Assembly: GCA_038025085.1 (NCBI GenBank)
Contig: CM076139.1
Span: 24,073,307 to 24,137,306 of the forward strand
Source: Tetragonia tetragonoides
Lineage: Eukaryota > Streptophyta > Magnoliopsida > Caryophyllales > Aizoaceae
DNA length: 64,000 nt
Direction of reading: 5' to 3'
The notes beneath the pieces were generated by a model. It did not search any database. It saw only the letters and a program-made list of their open reading frames with translations, and had not been told where the DNA came from. Of the stretch, positions 24,982-37,739 are shown one piece after another. Within the stretch, counting starts at the first letter, position 1. Each line of letters opens with the position of its first letter. The translations under genes were made by a program, and so were the position numbers.

Positions 24982-27900
24982 ATGCCTCAAACTAGGTCTC
25001 AAGTAAGAAATATATCTTGTGATATGAGTACCCATAGAAAGGATATAATGCTTCAAATGTATCATCCGAACCCCAAGGCTCATCTTCTCAGGAAGAAACC
25101 TCGCGAATACCAAGATTTGAAATACACGAAATCTATGAGAAATTTGTTGAATGTATGAAAGAAACTCTATTGGCTACTCGAGAAAGCCAACGAAAAGAGT
25201 ATAATGATCAATATAGAGCCTTAGCACATGAAACTTCAAGGGTATGTCACTAAATCATAGAAAGTGTAGCCACAGATTTGAAAGATAGTCTGGTTAGAGA
25301 AGTAAATAAGATCATACTAGATATAAACGAGACCTTTAACTCTGCATTTTTAGCCTTGTCGAAAAGCATGGCTACCAACGTGACAGTTAATCTAGAGCCA
25401 CACATAGAAAAGCATAACCAACTCATCGAAAAGGTCATAGAGTTGGGCGAAGGAACTTTAAAAGATAAAATGCCTATAAGGAATAAAATGCCTAAAAGAT
25501 AAAATGCCTTTATAGGATATCCACCACCAGGTTTCCCAAGGGAGCCTCAACGAACATTTAGGAGTTTCGAAATAGGCCAAATCATTGAATCCTATAAATT
25601 TAACATCTTCCCCCAGGGTAAATACGAATCTAGGTTTAGGACCCTCAGAAGATAGAAATAATGTAGGGAAAGATAAAATCCCTGGGATTCCTTTCGAATA
25701 TCCCAGGACATCTAATATATCCTCACAACCTATGTATCATGAGGCAAATCCACATGGACACGTCCTAGTAGGACAAGGAAATCTCTATCCACCTTTTGAA
25801 GGAAATTATCAGGGGAGAAGGCCAACGAATTTTGGCCAAAATTCACAATATAATAATCCTAGATATGGAATGAATGATAATAATTATAATCATCCATATA
25901 GTGCACAACCCACTTCATATCCCTACTCGATGCCTGGGTTGATGGGGAAGGAACCGTTTCAATCACAGATTGAACAAAATGTGGAAAGGCTATATGGACC
26001 AACCTTAAGAAAAGTACATAGGCCTTTAACGAGTAAGCCTTATCCTGATTGGGTAGATAGAGCACACCCCTGCCCTGGAGGATTCAGAGTCCCTGACTTC
26101 ACATTATTTTCAGGTGAAGATAATGTTTCCGCTTTAGAGCATGTAGCTAGATTCTCATGTCAATGTAGGGAAGCAACAGATGAGGAATATCTAAAACTTC
26201 GAATGTTCCCTAATTCTTTAACTAGAACTGCCTTCAATTGGTACATAAGCCTAGCCTCAAACTCGATACATAGGTGGGAGGAAATGCAATTTCATTTCCA
26301 AAATCACTTTGTCAGGACAGATCTTGGCATTTCGATGAGTGATTTAGCTAGAATCAGACAGCATACTGGAGAGTCAGTAGAAGAATATTTGTCTAGATTT
26401 AAAAGGGCTAGAATACGTTATCATACAAACTTACCTGAAAAAGAGTTTGTACAATTAGCTAAAGAAAATACGGCTATAGAATATAGAATGAAATTTGATG
26501 GTCTTCCATTCCACGAGTTTAGGGAATAAGCAGAATGCAATACGATATGAAAATATGCTAAGAGAAGAGAGTCAAAGAAAACACCAATGCTTTAATGCAT
26601 TCGAAGTAGAAGCACCATGGGTTTTTGAGGACTCATTCGAAATAGATGATACTGAATTTAAGAAAGGGCCACCCTTTTCTTGTCCCAAACTCGAAAAGAA
26701 AGTCATTTTTGTCGAAATAGGAGGGAAACCAAAGAAGTATACTTTTGATACAACACAAACCGATAAGATATTCGATTGGTTACTTTCTAACAAGAAAATC
26801 AGAAGAACCAAGAATATTAGGATACCCTTGAATTCAGAATTAGAAAAGAAACCATAATGTAAATGGCATAATACTACAACCCACAAAACCAACTGATTGT
26901 ACATACTTTCGAAATATTATACAGAAAAATATAGAGGATAAAGAACTGTTTTTTCCCGAAAAAGATAAAACAGAAATAGAAAAAGGTCCCTTTCAACAGA
27001 CCTTAGAAATAAACATGATAGATATTGATACATCTGCCATTTCATGTTTACAGGTATCGAATTCACGAAAATGGCAAACACGGGTACATAGACCAAGGCA
27101 AATTGACTTTCCCAAAAGTCAAAGATGAAGGATTGGAGGGAATGTGTAGGTGGCATATGAATACACTACACACTACTAATCATTGTCAGATATTCCGAAA
27201 GTTCGTTGCTAAGCAAATAGAACTAGGAACTGTAGAGCTGACCTATGTCGAAAGGGTCACCTTAGGAATGGAATCTGCTGACGACATCGAAGTAAATCAG
27301 CAGGAGGTAAGACCTGTTAGTAGAGAACAAACAACCAATACCAAGGACAAAACCTATAAGGAAGCCCTCGAGACAGAAGGGGTAGTAAACCCAAAAACTT
27401 CTACCAACTTGAAAGGCTTACAGAAAGTACTATGCACTTCGAATTTGTGCGTCTACAAATCATACCCAATGATCCAAATTATGTACCAGCCTACCAAAGA
27501 AGATATGGAATACCCAAGCGTCCACGAATGGATGCGTTCCCTGCAGGAAGGGGGTATCGAGGAGGTAGAGGTGGCAGATTGGGGGGGGGGGGCAGATATG
27601 CCCTAAGAGGGGGATTGCCCCTACGAAGTATGAGGACTTCAGGGTATTTCGAAGATACCCGACCCTCTAACATGAATCAATTAGGAAGTATCTCTTCGAA
27701 AGCCCAGGAACGAAGACAAGTGGCTGAGAAGTTGAGTCACGCAAGAGCTCCAGTTGCAATGAAAATGCAACAAGAAGCTCTCATCAACCAAATGAAGATT
27801 GATGAGGATGCAATGTCGAAAGGAACATTGCCAGTCCAGGTTGGACAAATCGAATGTCCAGCCAGGGAAAAGAAGGGGGTAGATATAGACACCCTAAGTG

Positions 27901-28115
27901 ATCAATCCTTGGTTGAATTACAGAATGCTTTAGATAAAACACTAAGAGTGGTAGCAGGATTAAACAACGAGCAAAAGTTAATTCATGCAATGACAAACGA
28001 AGTAAAAGAAATGCAAGGGGAAAATATCCCATATGATGTACCAGAACGAATCCGGGAAAAGAACCAGGATATAAAAATGGAAATGCAAGATCCATTAGAG
28101 GAAGTTAAATCTAGG
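24982..28115 (+). pseudogene. gag: Gypsy C Gag and downstream linker
   Basis: The first ATG after the PBS (24982) opens MPQTRSQVRN, and the frame is soon shifted. The capsid core is in 25585-26529, with ALEHVARFSCQCREATDEEY, LRMFPNSLTRTAFNWYISL and MSDLARIRQHTGESVEEYL. Two copies of the Tat-type Cys/His motif follow: CKWHNTTTHKTN near 26860 (broken) and CRWHMNTLHTTNHCQIFRKF near 27150. An Arg/Gly-rich stretch (27540-27620) includes a run of ten G. I see no D[TS]G protease triad before RT, so the protease is missing or degraded. At least four frameshifts are evident, the last at about 28100 just before RT. Confidence 0.85.
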
Positions 28116-31100
28116 AACTAAAGAAAATCCTCGAATAACTTATATCAGTGCAAAACTGACTATGAGAGAAAAAGAAGACTTTATTAGAATCCTAAATAAA
28201 TACAAGGATTGCTTTGCTTGGGCCCACCATGAGATTGTTGGGATTGATACTCGAATAGCCCAACATGAACTACCCATAAAAAAGGATTGTAGACCAATTA
28301 TGCAACCTCCACGAGAAGACTTTATTAGAATCCTAAATAAATACAAGGATTGCTTTGCTTGGGCCCACCATGAGATTCCTGGGATTGATACTCGAATAGC
28401 CCAACATGAACTACCCATAAAAAAGGATTGTAGACCAATTATGCAACCTCCACGAAGAATAACCCCAGAAGTAGTATTGGGAGTTAAAAAGGAAACGGAG
28501 AATTTACTGGAAGCGAAATTCATAAGGCCAACCAAATATGTAGAGTGGTTAGGAAACGTGGTTCCAGTGATCAAAAAGAATGGAACAGTTAGAGTATATA
28601 TAGACTTTAGAGACTTGAATAGAGCCAGTCCAAAAGACGAATATCCTATGCCAGTGGCTGATACTCTAATCGATGCAGCATCTCGACATAAGATCTTATA
28701 TTTTATGGATGGATACTCAGGGTATTATCAACTATGAATAACTAAAGAAGATAGGTACAAAACAACATTCAAATGTCTAGGATTTTTAGGGACATTCGAA
28801 TGGATTGCCCTTTGGCCTTAAAATGAAGGCGCAACGTATCAAAGGACCATGAATTACCTATTTCACGATATGATAGGGGAAGTATACATAGATGATGTGG
28901 TAATAAAATCACAATCCCACGAACAACATCTTGATCATCTAGAAAACGCATTCAAAAGAATGCGAAAGTACAAATTAAAAACGAATCCACTCAAATGTGC
29001 ATTTGAAGTTCAAGCAGGGAACTTCCTTGGATTCCTTATCCATTAACGAGGAATCAAAATTGATAGGAATAAGGCAAAAGCAATCTTAGAAGCTAAGTCC
29101 CCTACGAACAATAAGGAACTTCAAAGATTCTTGGGGCAAATCAACTTCATTCGAAGATTCATATCAAATCTGGCAGATAAAACCAAGAATTTCTCACCAT
29201 TATTAAGATCCAAAGAAGGAGAAGAATTCCAATGAAAACCAATACACCAAGAGACATTGGAAAAGATAAAACAATTTTTATTTGAACCATTAGTATTAAT
29301 CCCACATCGAATGGGAAGACCATTAATATTATATCTTTCGACAGCGAATACGTCAATTGGACGTTTATTAATACAAGAAAATGATAATGGAAAAGAACAA
29401 GTAGTGTTCTACTTATCAAAGACCTTGGCAGATACAGAAACTAGGTATACACTTATCGAACATATAGCCTATATTTCGCCTCGCTAAAGTTAAGACATTA
29501 TTTTATATCTTTTACCTTCGAAGTAGTATCTCCAACAGATATATTGAAATATATGTCGTCACAGTCATTGTTGAAAGGAAGACTAAACAAATGGAGCCTT
29601 CATCCTCTCCAATTTGATATCAGATACATACCTCAAAAGGCGATAAAGGAACAGACTTTAGCTGATTTCTTAGCAAATCATCCATCACTTGAAGTTAGTT
29701 CAGAAGTCGAATTCGAAGAGGACTATATTGAACTAGTCCCATGGAAATTACATTTTGATGGTTCCTCCACTAAAAGAGGGGCAGGAGGTGGGATATATTT
29801 AATATCACCAACAGGAGTTTCTACGAAAATTGCAATACAATTAGATGGAACATGTACAAACAATAGGGCAGAGTATGAAGCCTTAATTTTTGGATTAGAA
29901 AGCCTTCTCGAATTAGGGGCTAAAAATGTGATCATAAAAGGAGATTCCCAACTAATAGTAAAACAAACTAAAGGAATCTTTAAATGCTTTAGCTCGACAA
30001 CAATTCTAGGTAATGTCAGAATTAAAAAATTGTTGGAATATTTTTATGAAGTAAGAATATATTATATTCCTCGAATAGAAAACGAAATAGCTAATGAGCT
30101 AGCACAGTTAGCATCAAAATTCAAAATCCTTTGGAGTTATTTCCATGAAAATATTACAATAAAGCTAATGAGCTCATTCCATTCGAAGAACGAACAACAA
30201 TGGAAGTCAATAAATTGAATTTTTATGACAAAAGAAAATGATTGGAGAGAAGAGATAATTGAATATCTTCAAGAACCATAAAAAAGAAAGTACTCTAATA
30301 AAATGAAACTAATAGCACATCGATATGTGTATGATGGAGAACAACTATTTCGAAAAGACTCTAGTGGATTACTATTGAAGTGCCTAGATCTAGATGACTC
30401 ATTGCTAGTCATGGGAGAAATACATGAAGGCATATGTGGAGCCCATCAAATAAGACAAAAAATGAGACGATTAGTACACCAACGGATATTATTGGCCAAC
30501 TATTACTCGAGATTGTATACAATATGCAAAAGGATGTAGGCCATGTCAAAAACATGGTGGTATTCAACGAGTTCCAGCAGCTAAACTACACAGTATAATC
30601 AAACCTTGGCCATTTCGAGGATGTGCAATGGACATTATTGAGAGAAGTTAGACCTGCTTCATCCAAACATCATAGATATATTTTATTGGCCACTGATTAC
30701 TTCACAAAATGGGTCGAAGCTAAACCTTTTGTAAACATCACATCAAGCGATATAGTGGATTTTTATTAACGAAAACATTTTCACTAGATTTGGAATTCCT
30801 GAGACTATCATAGTAGATCATGAAATAAAATCTTTCTTGGGAAGATTATCTGTAAAATTAACGAATTCTACACCTTATTATGCCCAAGCGAATGGACAAG
30901 CCAAATCAACTAACAAAACTATAAGAAGAGAAATTGCTAAGATGATAAAAGACAATCCTCGAAAGTGGCATGATTTACTTTTAGAGACTTTATGGGCTTA
31001 TCAAACTAGTCATAGAGAAAGAATTTAAGTAACTCCATTTCAGTTAGTATTTGGACACAAGGCAATAATGCCTGACGAAATGAATATTAAGTCTAAAAGA

Positions 31101-31535
31101 ATACTTAAGCAAATAAACTTGTCTACACAAGGATATGAAGAGGCTATGACTATGGAACAATTGGATCAAGAGATTCTACAAATTGAAGCATTATAGAAAA
31201 CTCATAAGCTAAAGAAACAAACAGAAAAATACTATAATCGAAAAGCAAACAAGAAGCAGTTTGCCAAAGACGAATTAGTTTGGAAAACAATACTTCCTGA
31301 AGGACAAAAAGATAAGTTTTATGGAAAATGGTCTCCAAATTGGGAAGGACCATTCATCATAGAGAGCGTTGAACCAGAAAATGCATATAAATTGAAATAT
31401 ACGAATAACAAGCAATTTGGACGAGCAATAAATGGTAAATGTCTAAAGAAATACTTTCCTTCGACTTGGGATATATATAAAGATAACATTTACAATAGAT
31501 TTCCACAACTTTGGGAAGAGATAAACGAAAGTTAA
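28116..31535 (+). pseudogene. pol: Gypsy C Pol: RT, RNase H, second RNase H, integrase
   Basis: RT starts with FIRILNKYKDCFAWAHHEI, which is duplicated in tandem (28174-28455). RT continues with RVYIDFRDLNRASPKDEYP, FMDGYSGYYQL and VYIDDVVIKSQ near 28880; stops fall after 28735 and 28818 and at 29044. The RT-linked RNase H-like part ends near 29490. A second, archaeal-type RNase H domain follows (29750-30000: LHFDGSSTKRGAGGG, CTNNRAEYEALIFGLE, GDSQLIVKQ), diagnostic of the Tat lineage. Integrase has HEGICGAHQIRQKM, a broken core near 30560-30800, TPYYAQANGQAKSTN near 30870 and the C-terminal KWSPNWEGPFII near 31330, ending at 31535. Not functional. Confidence 0.92.
28174..28455 (+). repeat. 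141-bp in-frame tandem duplication in RT of Gypsy C
   Basis: Units 28174-28314 and 28315-28455 differ at two bases only (GATTGTTGGG versus GATTCCTGGG), so 47 residues of the RT N-terminus are repeated without breaking the frame. Confidence 0.97.
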
Positions 31536-32360
31536 AATAAAGAACATAAAATGTGCGAATACATAAGATAAAAGACTAATAAAATCAATTTATTATAAAC
31601 TGTTGTGATAAAACCCCGAAGAGATCGTTGATATTTGAAAGAGTCATCTCGAGGATAAGTGCTGGAAAAAGAATATCTGGCAGGGTCATCAAGGGTACCA
31701 AGGAAGAATACGCCAATATTTAAAGGGTGTATCCGACAGACACTTGGCAGGAATCAAAAATAAAAAGAAAAAATATAACCCCACTCGCCCTGACAAGGCT
31801 CGAATGGCATAGGTTAATATGGGTGATTATATATGTAACTAGGGGATATTAATTCCATATCGGAAGGAAACAGAGCAAATTTCATCTTGGTGAGGACCAA
31901 GTAATGTGAATTAATATGGGTGATCATATACGAAACATGTTTAAGTAACATCTCATTAAAAGGTTTATGAAAAAAGGAAAAAGCAAAAGGATTGGATAAA
32001 CAAACAGGGAGAAGATTGGGTACACTCGACATGGTGTCTATTAAATCTTGATGACAGGTTAATAACCATCTTACGAATCAGAAGTCATGCCTTTCAAACT
32101 CTTAAAATGAACACAATCGAAAAGGAGAGAAGAAGAGAAGGAATGGAATGAAGAGAGGTGAGAATGAAAAGAAATCTTGCGATGACCTATTTATAGAAAA
32201 AAGGGCGATAAAAACAAAGGAAAAACACAGAAAACGGCGAAGATAGTATAGAAAACGAAAACGGTCAAAAGTCAAACAAAAGTCACATGTTCATATTGAC
32301 GAAATAAATATTACACGAAAGCGTTTAAACACTGCGTAAGGGAACTTTAAATAGTCCTAA
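31536..32360. other. non-coding tail of Gypsy C pol
   Basis: Spacer between integrase and the element A insertion point. It contains two copies of a TTAATATGGGTGATYATATA-like phrase (31815 and 31912). No gene seen. Confidence 0.6.
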
Positions 32361-32365
32361 CTGTA

Positions 32366-33672
32366 TGTAAGGACCCGGGATTTTCCTACCATGTCCACGG
32401 AGTGTGTTCTTATAGTAAATTTGTAAGCTGGGGGGTTTAGATAAGTTCAAGGGACCATCGAGTTAGAAAAGCTTTTGTAAAAAATTGCATTGAATAAAAA
32501 CCATGAAAGAGGTCACTAATCTGCTATCGGCGTTTCATCGAAGGGACAAACCGAAGGGACAATCCGAAGGGACAACCCAATAGCGCGATAAGTGAACTTA
32601 TAATGTTTTTAGAAAGACTCCCTCTCATATAGAACATATGAGTACCCAAGAATAGAAGGTTCGAGGGCTAAGGTACGAGGTGGGAAGGTGTTAGGCACGC
32701 AACTCACCCGTTTTATGACGACCTCTACTAACTTAAGTTTGCTTAATAATTTAAAGACATGATTTCCACACAAACCGGATAAACAACCTAGACTTAGACT
32801 ATTAATTGGTTCATCACAAGCATCACAACATTTATTATTGACCCTTATTTAGACATGCATTCGATTGGCAAGTTGAGCATTACAACGACTAGACATGCTT
32901 GAAATTGAAAGACAATATTTAGTAAGAAATAAAAGACATGATTGGCATGATATCTACATTTTGGCTACTAGAAAATAATCAGTTAAGCAATTAATTTAAT
33001 TTGAGCCCTCAGGAGTTACTACCGTAACTGTAGGCTATTTAGCAAATGAATAGTAAAGATAATATCTCAAGCAAAGAATAAATTTGGAAGAAAGAGGGGG
33101 AAGCTCAGTGTTAATACTCCTGAGAATAGAGGTTGTCAACTGTAGACTGTGTGTTTTGAACTGAGGGTCGAGGGTCATATTTATAGGGAAAGGAATAGGG
33201 TTGGATGGATGAAGATTGGTCGAAAATCGGAGATTGGGCTCAAAGAAAAGACAGGCCTGGAAATTCCAGCGAGAGCCGCTAGCGGCGCAGGTGAGCGGCG
33301 CTGGCTTAAAATCCAGCGCCATTGGCGGTTGTCAGCTTGCCACCTGGATGTCGTCATAAGCCTATTTTAATTTTTGGAGGAATTTTAGTGTTCCAAAAAT
33401 GTGAAAAGTCCATTTTACCCTTCTGCGGTAAATGACGGTTTTACCCTCTGTTAGCAACTTGGCAACCGGGAGTCAAAAAAAGACACGAGAGGTGTCGTTG
33501 AAAAGCTTTTGAACGGGGCTTTTGGATGTGATCGGAATGAAGGAGTGATCGAGGAAATACCTGAGACCTTATTTTACCTATCAAAGCAGAAATAGCATTC
33601 AAGTTTATAAATTACTCCTTTCATCATCGGGCTTTTGCGGAGAAATCTGAAGACGCTTTTTTGGTGTCTACA
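32366..33672 (-). repeat. 3' LTR of Gypsy A (1307 bp)
   Basis: The minus strand begins TGTAGACACC at 33672 and ends GGGTCCTTACA at 32366. It carries TATAAATA at 33178-33185 and the palindrome GCCGCTAGCGGC at 33275-33286 upstream of it. Confidence 0.92.
33178..33185 (-). promoter_or_regulatory. TATA box of LTR A (3' copy)
   Basis: TATAAATA on the minus strand; the 5' copy has it at 55819-55826. The GC block lies about 90 bp upstream. Confidence 0.55.
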
Positions 33673-33688
33673 AAAGTCCCCACTTTGA
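33673..33688 (-). other. polypurine tract of Gypsy A
   Basis: The minus strand reads AAAGTGGGGACTTT directly before the 3' LTR, as expected for plus-strand priming. Confidence 0.8.
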
Positions 33689-35305
33689 TCGGGCTTGAGT
33701 AAAAGCAAAGATCAAAGTATTCCGAAGGTGACATGCAGGATGCTGATGTGCATATGGTGTGTGAGGGTGTACAGTATGCATGCATATGAAGGCAAACCTG
33801 AATTGGGACACGCTCGTAGCGTGCTAAGACTTCATCTTTGTGAACACAAAAAAAATAAAGGTAATGGTTAACAGGGCAAACACCGCTCGGGATGGTTTCA
33901 GCCTGCAGGGGACCTATATTCAGAGCAAATGAAAAAGTTAGTAACACTTTGAGAATGATCAACTTAGAGTGCTTCAACAAACAGTGACTAAACACCATTC
34001 AGTGGATGCCGAGATTCCGTTCCTGCACGAGAAATGAAAAAGTTGACGAGACAGCGTGATCAAAATGACGGCTGCAAATGGTTACACTACAAGAAAAATG
34101 GGTTTAGACAACGCCCCAAAAGTGTCGCTCTAAGTGGAAAAAGCGTTGGTAGAGACTTTAGCCAACACTTTCCCCTCCGTTGACTTTGAGTGGCATTGGC
34201 ATAAGTCTAAGCCAATGCTTTTTCATGCTGTGCCAACACTTTCTAAAAGTTCTTGGCAGAAAGTAGCAAAGCCAACACTTTACATCAAAATTTAAGCCAA
34301 TGTTTTTTATAATCTTTGCCAACACTTTTTTATCAGCTCCAAAGTTAAGGCCATATTGTTCTTCTCTATGACAACACTCCTTTTTAGCAAGATGACTATT
34401 GCCATATATACCTGCCTTCATAATATGTTGATATCATGTACTAATGGTATATGTGAAGTCTTTAATCTCTACAATTCAACACATATTATATTGCAAATAT
34501 AAAATTTCAAATTTATATTATTAAAAATAAAATCTCAAGTTGTATTACAAAGGAAATCCCAACAACTTTACAAAGTCAAATTACATTTCATGCGGAACTT
34601 TAATAAAAAAAAAAAGGAAAAGTATGTTGCTTCATAATGTTTTGATTAGTATTGTCATCTGCTGAGTCCCCCGCATTTTAGCTTGAAAGAGTCCTGCCTT
34701 TTCAACCAACCCTAAATGAGCAAAAGACAATAAAATTCGATTGTGATGCTCAATAGAAAAGGCAAGTTTTGTGTACTTGAATATCAGCAAAACATTCTCA
34801 TAATTCCTACGTACATATTTCCGTCACTATACATATCCTAGCTCACTAACCAAATCTCAATTACTTGCCCAAAGATAAAAAGATCTTTATTGCTCAAAGA
34901 ACAAAATCAACATGTCTATCTAGTAGATATCATCAAATTATCTAACCAAATGGTCATTGTCACATCATCTAGTACCATTCCCATGAAAAGCTCAAAGCCC
35001 GAACTATCTTTGTCATGGAAAACTCTAAGCCCGGAGACAAACACAACCTGCAGTAGAAACAATAGAGTCGTTTACTCTCTAGGATTGGTGTATGATGCTG
35101 TTAGTAGCAATAGCAACACTGCTGCTGCAGCAACAACAACAACAAAGTAGTTGCTGCTGCAGTAGCAGCAACAACAATAACAAAGTAGTTGCTGCTGCAG
35201 CGCAACAATAACAAAGCAGCTGCTGCGTCAACAATAACAACAGTAAAAGCAACAGGGAAGCACCACCAACAACAGAACAACAACAATAAGAATAACACTA
35301 AATCT

Positions 35306-35832
35306 AAGGATCTCAAACCCTTAAAAAGTTAGCAATCTGTACAGTTCAAAGATAGACAGTTTTCAACCCAAGCCACTTGTACTGTCATCACCTTCTTCTA
35401 TCAGGATATATATTTAGCTCATTGTAAGTTCTTCATTGAACTCATAATACTCTTCCATCATTGAATACATCATCTTGAAGCAACTACTCTTTGATCCTTC
35501 TCACAAATGCCTGTGACTCTGTCCTTCACTTTTCTCAAAACAATTGTGTATAATATGTTGATCAACCAATTTTAGCACTATAATGAATAAAAAACACAAT
35601 TTAGTGACATAAACAGAGCATAACCGCAGTTAAAAAAATATAGAAGGTTTGTTAATTAAGAACGCCATAAACCATCAGGTTATACTAGAATTGCACAAAT
35701 ATCCCGGTCACTCCTTCCCAGCCTTCCACACTTCAAAACTTCTCTTTTCAAGAGGCTATAGCTGACGAGCAAAAAAAAAAAAAAAAAAAAAGAGGCTATA
35801 GCTATGAATATTATTACTTATGACCTGCAACT
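35306..35832. repeat. insertion in CACTA copy 2 relative to copy 1
   Basis: Copy 1 reads straight through (about 385-395) where copy 2 has about 527 extra bp between AACACTAAATCT and AGTTGACTCAACTAAGC. It may be a separate insertion in copy 2 or a deletion in copy 1. Confidence 0.6.
35753..35808. mobile_element. tiny poly-A retroposon with 13-14 bp target duplication
   Basis: The sequence AGAGGCTATAGCT occurs twice (35753-35765 and about 35793-35806). The copies flank GACGAGC followed by a run of about 22 A. A poly-A tract between direct repeats of this length is the mark of target-primed (LINE/SINE-type) insertion, here extremely 5'-truncated. Confidence 0.6.
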
Positions 35833-36393
35833 AGTTGACTCAACTAAGCTTTGCCTAAAAATCGATGGAAGTGTCCAAGTCAATCATCAATCATATGAGA
35901 TTCAAATATCAATGACAGTGGATAAAGACTCTGAAAAGGACAGATACAACAAGGTAAAGTACCCAGGAAGCTTATGAGATTTACTATAGCAGTATGCTAG
36001 CAAACCTATTCCATACTCTGAAAGTGAAGATATAATGACATTGACATGAAAGACCCTTTTTCCAAGGCAAAATCAGGTTATAATGCTACATATTACAGCA
36101 AAAGAGCACATCATATTACACCAATGACTTCACTAAAATTGAATTAAAAACACAATAATAATAATAATAATAGTGAAATCTCATCCAACAAAGCCGAATC
36201 AAAGTGCAAAAACTGAAATCACAAATCCTAATTGACAGTTTCAAGCGAAATCAACCTAAATTGCACAAATTGCTTTCAAACATGATAAAACCAACAGAGT
36301 TTGAGATATTCGAATAAGAAATTACCCTACCCTAATCGATTGAGGATACTGAGGCTTAGAATATCCTTAGTACGATCTTTAAACGATGAGCTG

Positions 36394-36651
36394 CTAAATC
36401 GTAAGGTACAGGTAATTCATTTCGGATTCAATTTGGGGGTTCTTGTTTTGAAATCCTAACCCTAAATCGAGGTCTGCAATTGAATAATGAGGGCGGTGAG
36501 GGTGAGGGAGGAAGAACGGTGGCGGAGAGCGTGGCGGGAATCTCGAAGCTGACGACGGTGATGTACTCATGGTGGTGCAGATTGGGGTTTGGGTTTTGAG
36601 GGAGGAGAGAGAATGAGCATATGGAGTCGTGGTTTTGTGGAGATGGGTCAT
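36394..36651 (-). pseudogene. possible captured host-gene exon in CACTA copy 2
   Basis: An 85-codon minus-strand frame, Ser/Pro/His-rich in its first half (MSTSPSSASRFPPRSPP from the second ATG). It is more GC-rich than its surroundings and preceded by a CT-rich leader. It lies near one end of a transposon that has no transposase, and the interior of copy 1 shows splice-like junctions in the same sense. Together this suggests transduplicated gene sequence, but I do not recognise the protein. Confidence 0.35.
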
Positions 36652-37094
36652 GGGGTGGCTGGTAAAGATGTCAGTTTGTTTGGCAAAGTGAAATGAAGGG
36701 CAAAAATTATAGTGAAACGTTCGTGGAAAATTCCCAGTTTAATGAAATTTGAGGCGACACTTTCCTTTTTTACTAAAGTGTTGGCTTTACTCTCTATACT
36801 TTTCATAGAAATTATAAATATTATCAGTCAAAATTAATCAATGACAACGCTTTTCAAATATTTGTTGCCATAGACCTATATTTAGCCCAACGATTATAAA
36901 ACTGTTGGCAACTTGGCATAGTTCATTTGTTGGAACATTTTCAAAAGCGTTGGTTGACATTTATTGGCTTAGGCCTTTTTTCTTGTAGTGTTAAAACATA
37001 TGAACAGTTTAAATACAACAATTTAAGCAATTATTGATTGTAACATATAAAAACAAAGGACAATATAACCACACAAGTGGTCATTGTCTGGCAC

Positions 37095-37600
37095 AATTTA
37101 GGGGCACCGGCTATCCTAAAATAAATAGTGCTAGAAAACTCACTGGACTTAAACACAATTTGCGAACACTGGCTGTCTCTAAAAATAATTGATGGACACC
37201 GACTGTCCCTAAAAATGAATACGAACACTGGCTGTCCCCAAAAATAATGAACACTGGTTGTCCCTAAAAATAAGGAACACTAGCTGTCCCCCAAAATAAT
37301 GAACACCGGCTGTCCCCAAAAATAAGGAACACTAGCTGTCCCCCAAAATAATGAATACTGGCTGTCCCCAAAAATAATGAACATCGGCGGTCCCCAAAAA
37401 TAATGAACACCAGCTGTCCAAATATAGTGAACACCGGCTGTCCGCAAATAATGAATACTGGCTGTCCAAAAATAATGAATACCGGCTGTCCAAAAATAGT
37501 GCCAAAAGATCAACTGGGCTTCAAAATATGGACACCGGCTGTCCACAAAATAAATTTATGGACACTGGTTGTCCCTTAAAATAAGTAGTGTCAGAAGATC
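37095..37600. repeat. minisatellite of about 16 units, 22-30 bp, in Gypsy A
   Basis: Units around ACCGGCTGTCCCCAAAAATA, many exactly 24 bp, diverging at the edges. Where the period is 24 bp the minus strand gives a false repetitive reading frame. It lies between the CACTA insertion and the PMD gene. Confidence 0.92.
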
Positions 37601-37739
37601 AACTGGGTTCAATAATAATTTGACCACTCCGGGTGATCAATATTGTTGGAGAATACTTGGGTTTGTGCATTTGGGACCTGCAAAATAAATGGGTTAGTTT
37701 TACCTCATACTTGGTACCGTAAGATGGACCAACTGACGA

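Larger units (their letters stand above)
34085..36990. mobile_element. CACTA transposon, complete non-autonomous copy 2 (2906 bp)
   Basis: The termini are CACTACAAGAAAAA at 34085 and TTTTTCTTGTAGTG ending at 36990, a perfect 14-bp inverted pair. It is flanked by TTA (34082-34084 and 36991-36993), the 3-bp duplication usual for CACTA elements. Subterminal CCAACACTTT-type motifs cluster at both ends (34150-34330 and 36760-36970). No transposase is encoded. Relative to copy 1 (1-1755) it holds about 527 extra bp (35306-35832) and a shorter trinucleotide tract. Confidence 0.95.

Noticed and set aside
27491..28095. Minus-strand frames over the Gag-RT linker of Gypsy C
   Set aside because: Shadow frames of the plus-strand gag linker, with no recognisable domain.
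37280..37546. 88-codon frame with repeated HYFWTAG motifs
   Set aside because: It exists only because the minisatellite period is 24 bp.
37095..37600. Array of short repeats with spacers, CRISPR-like at first sight
   Set aside because: Units are tandem and degenerate without unique spacers, in a plant retrotransposon; this is a minisatellite. The same holds for 48577-48785.
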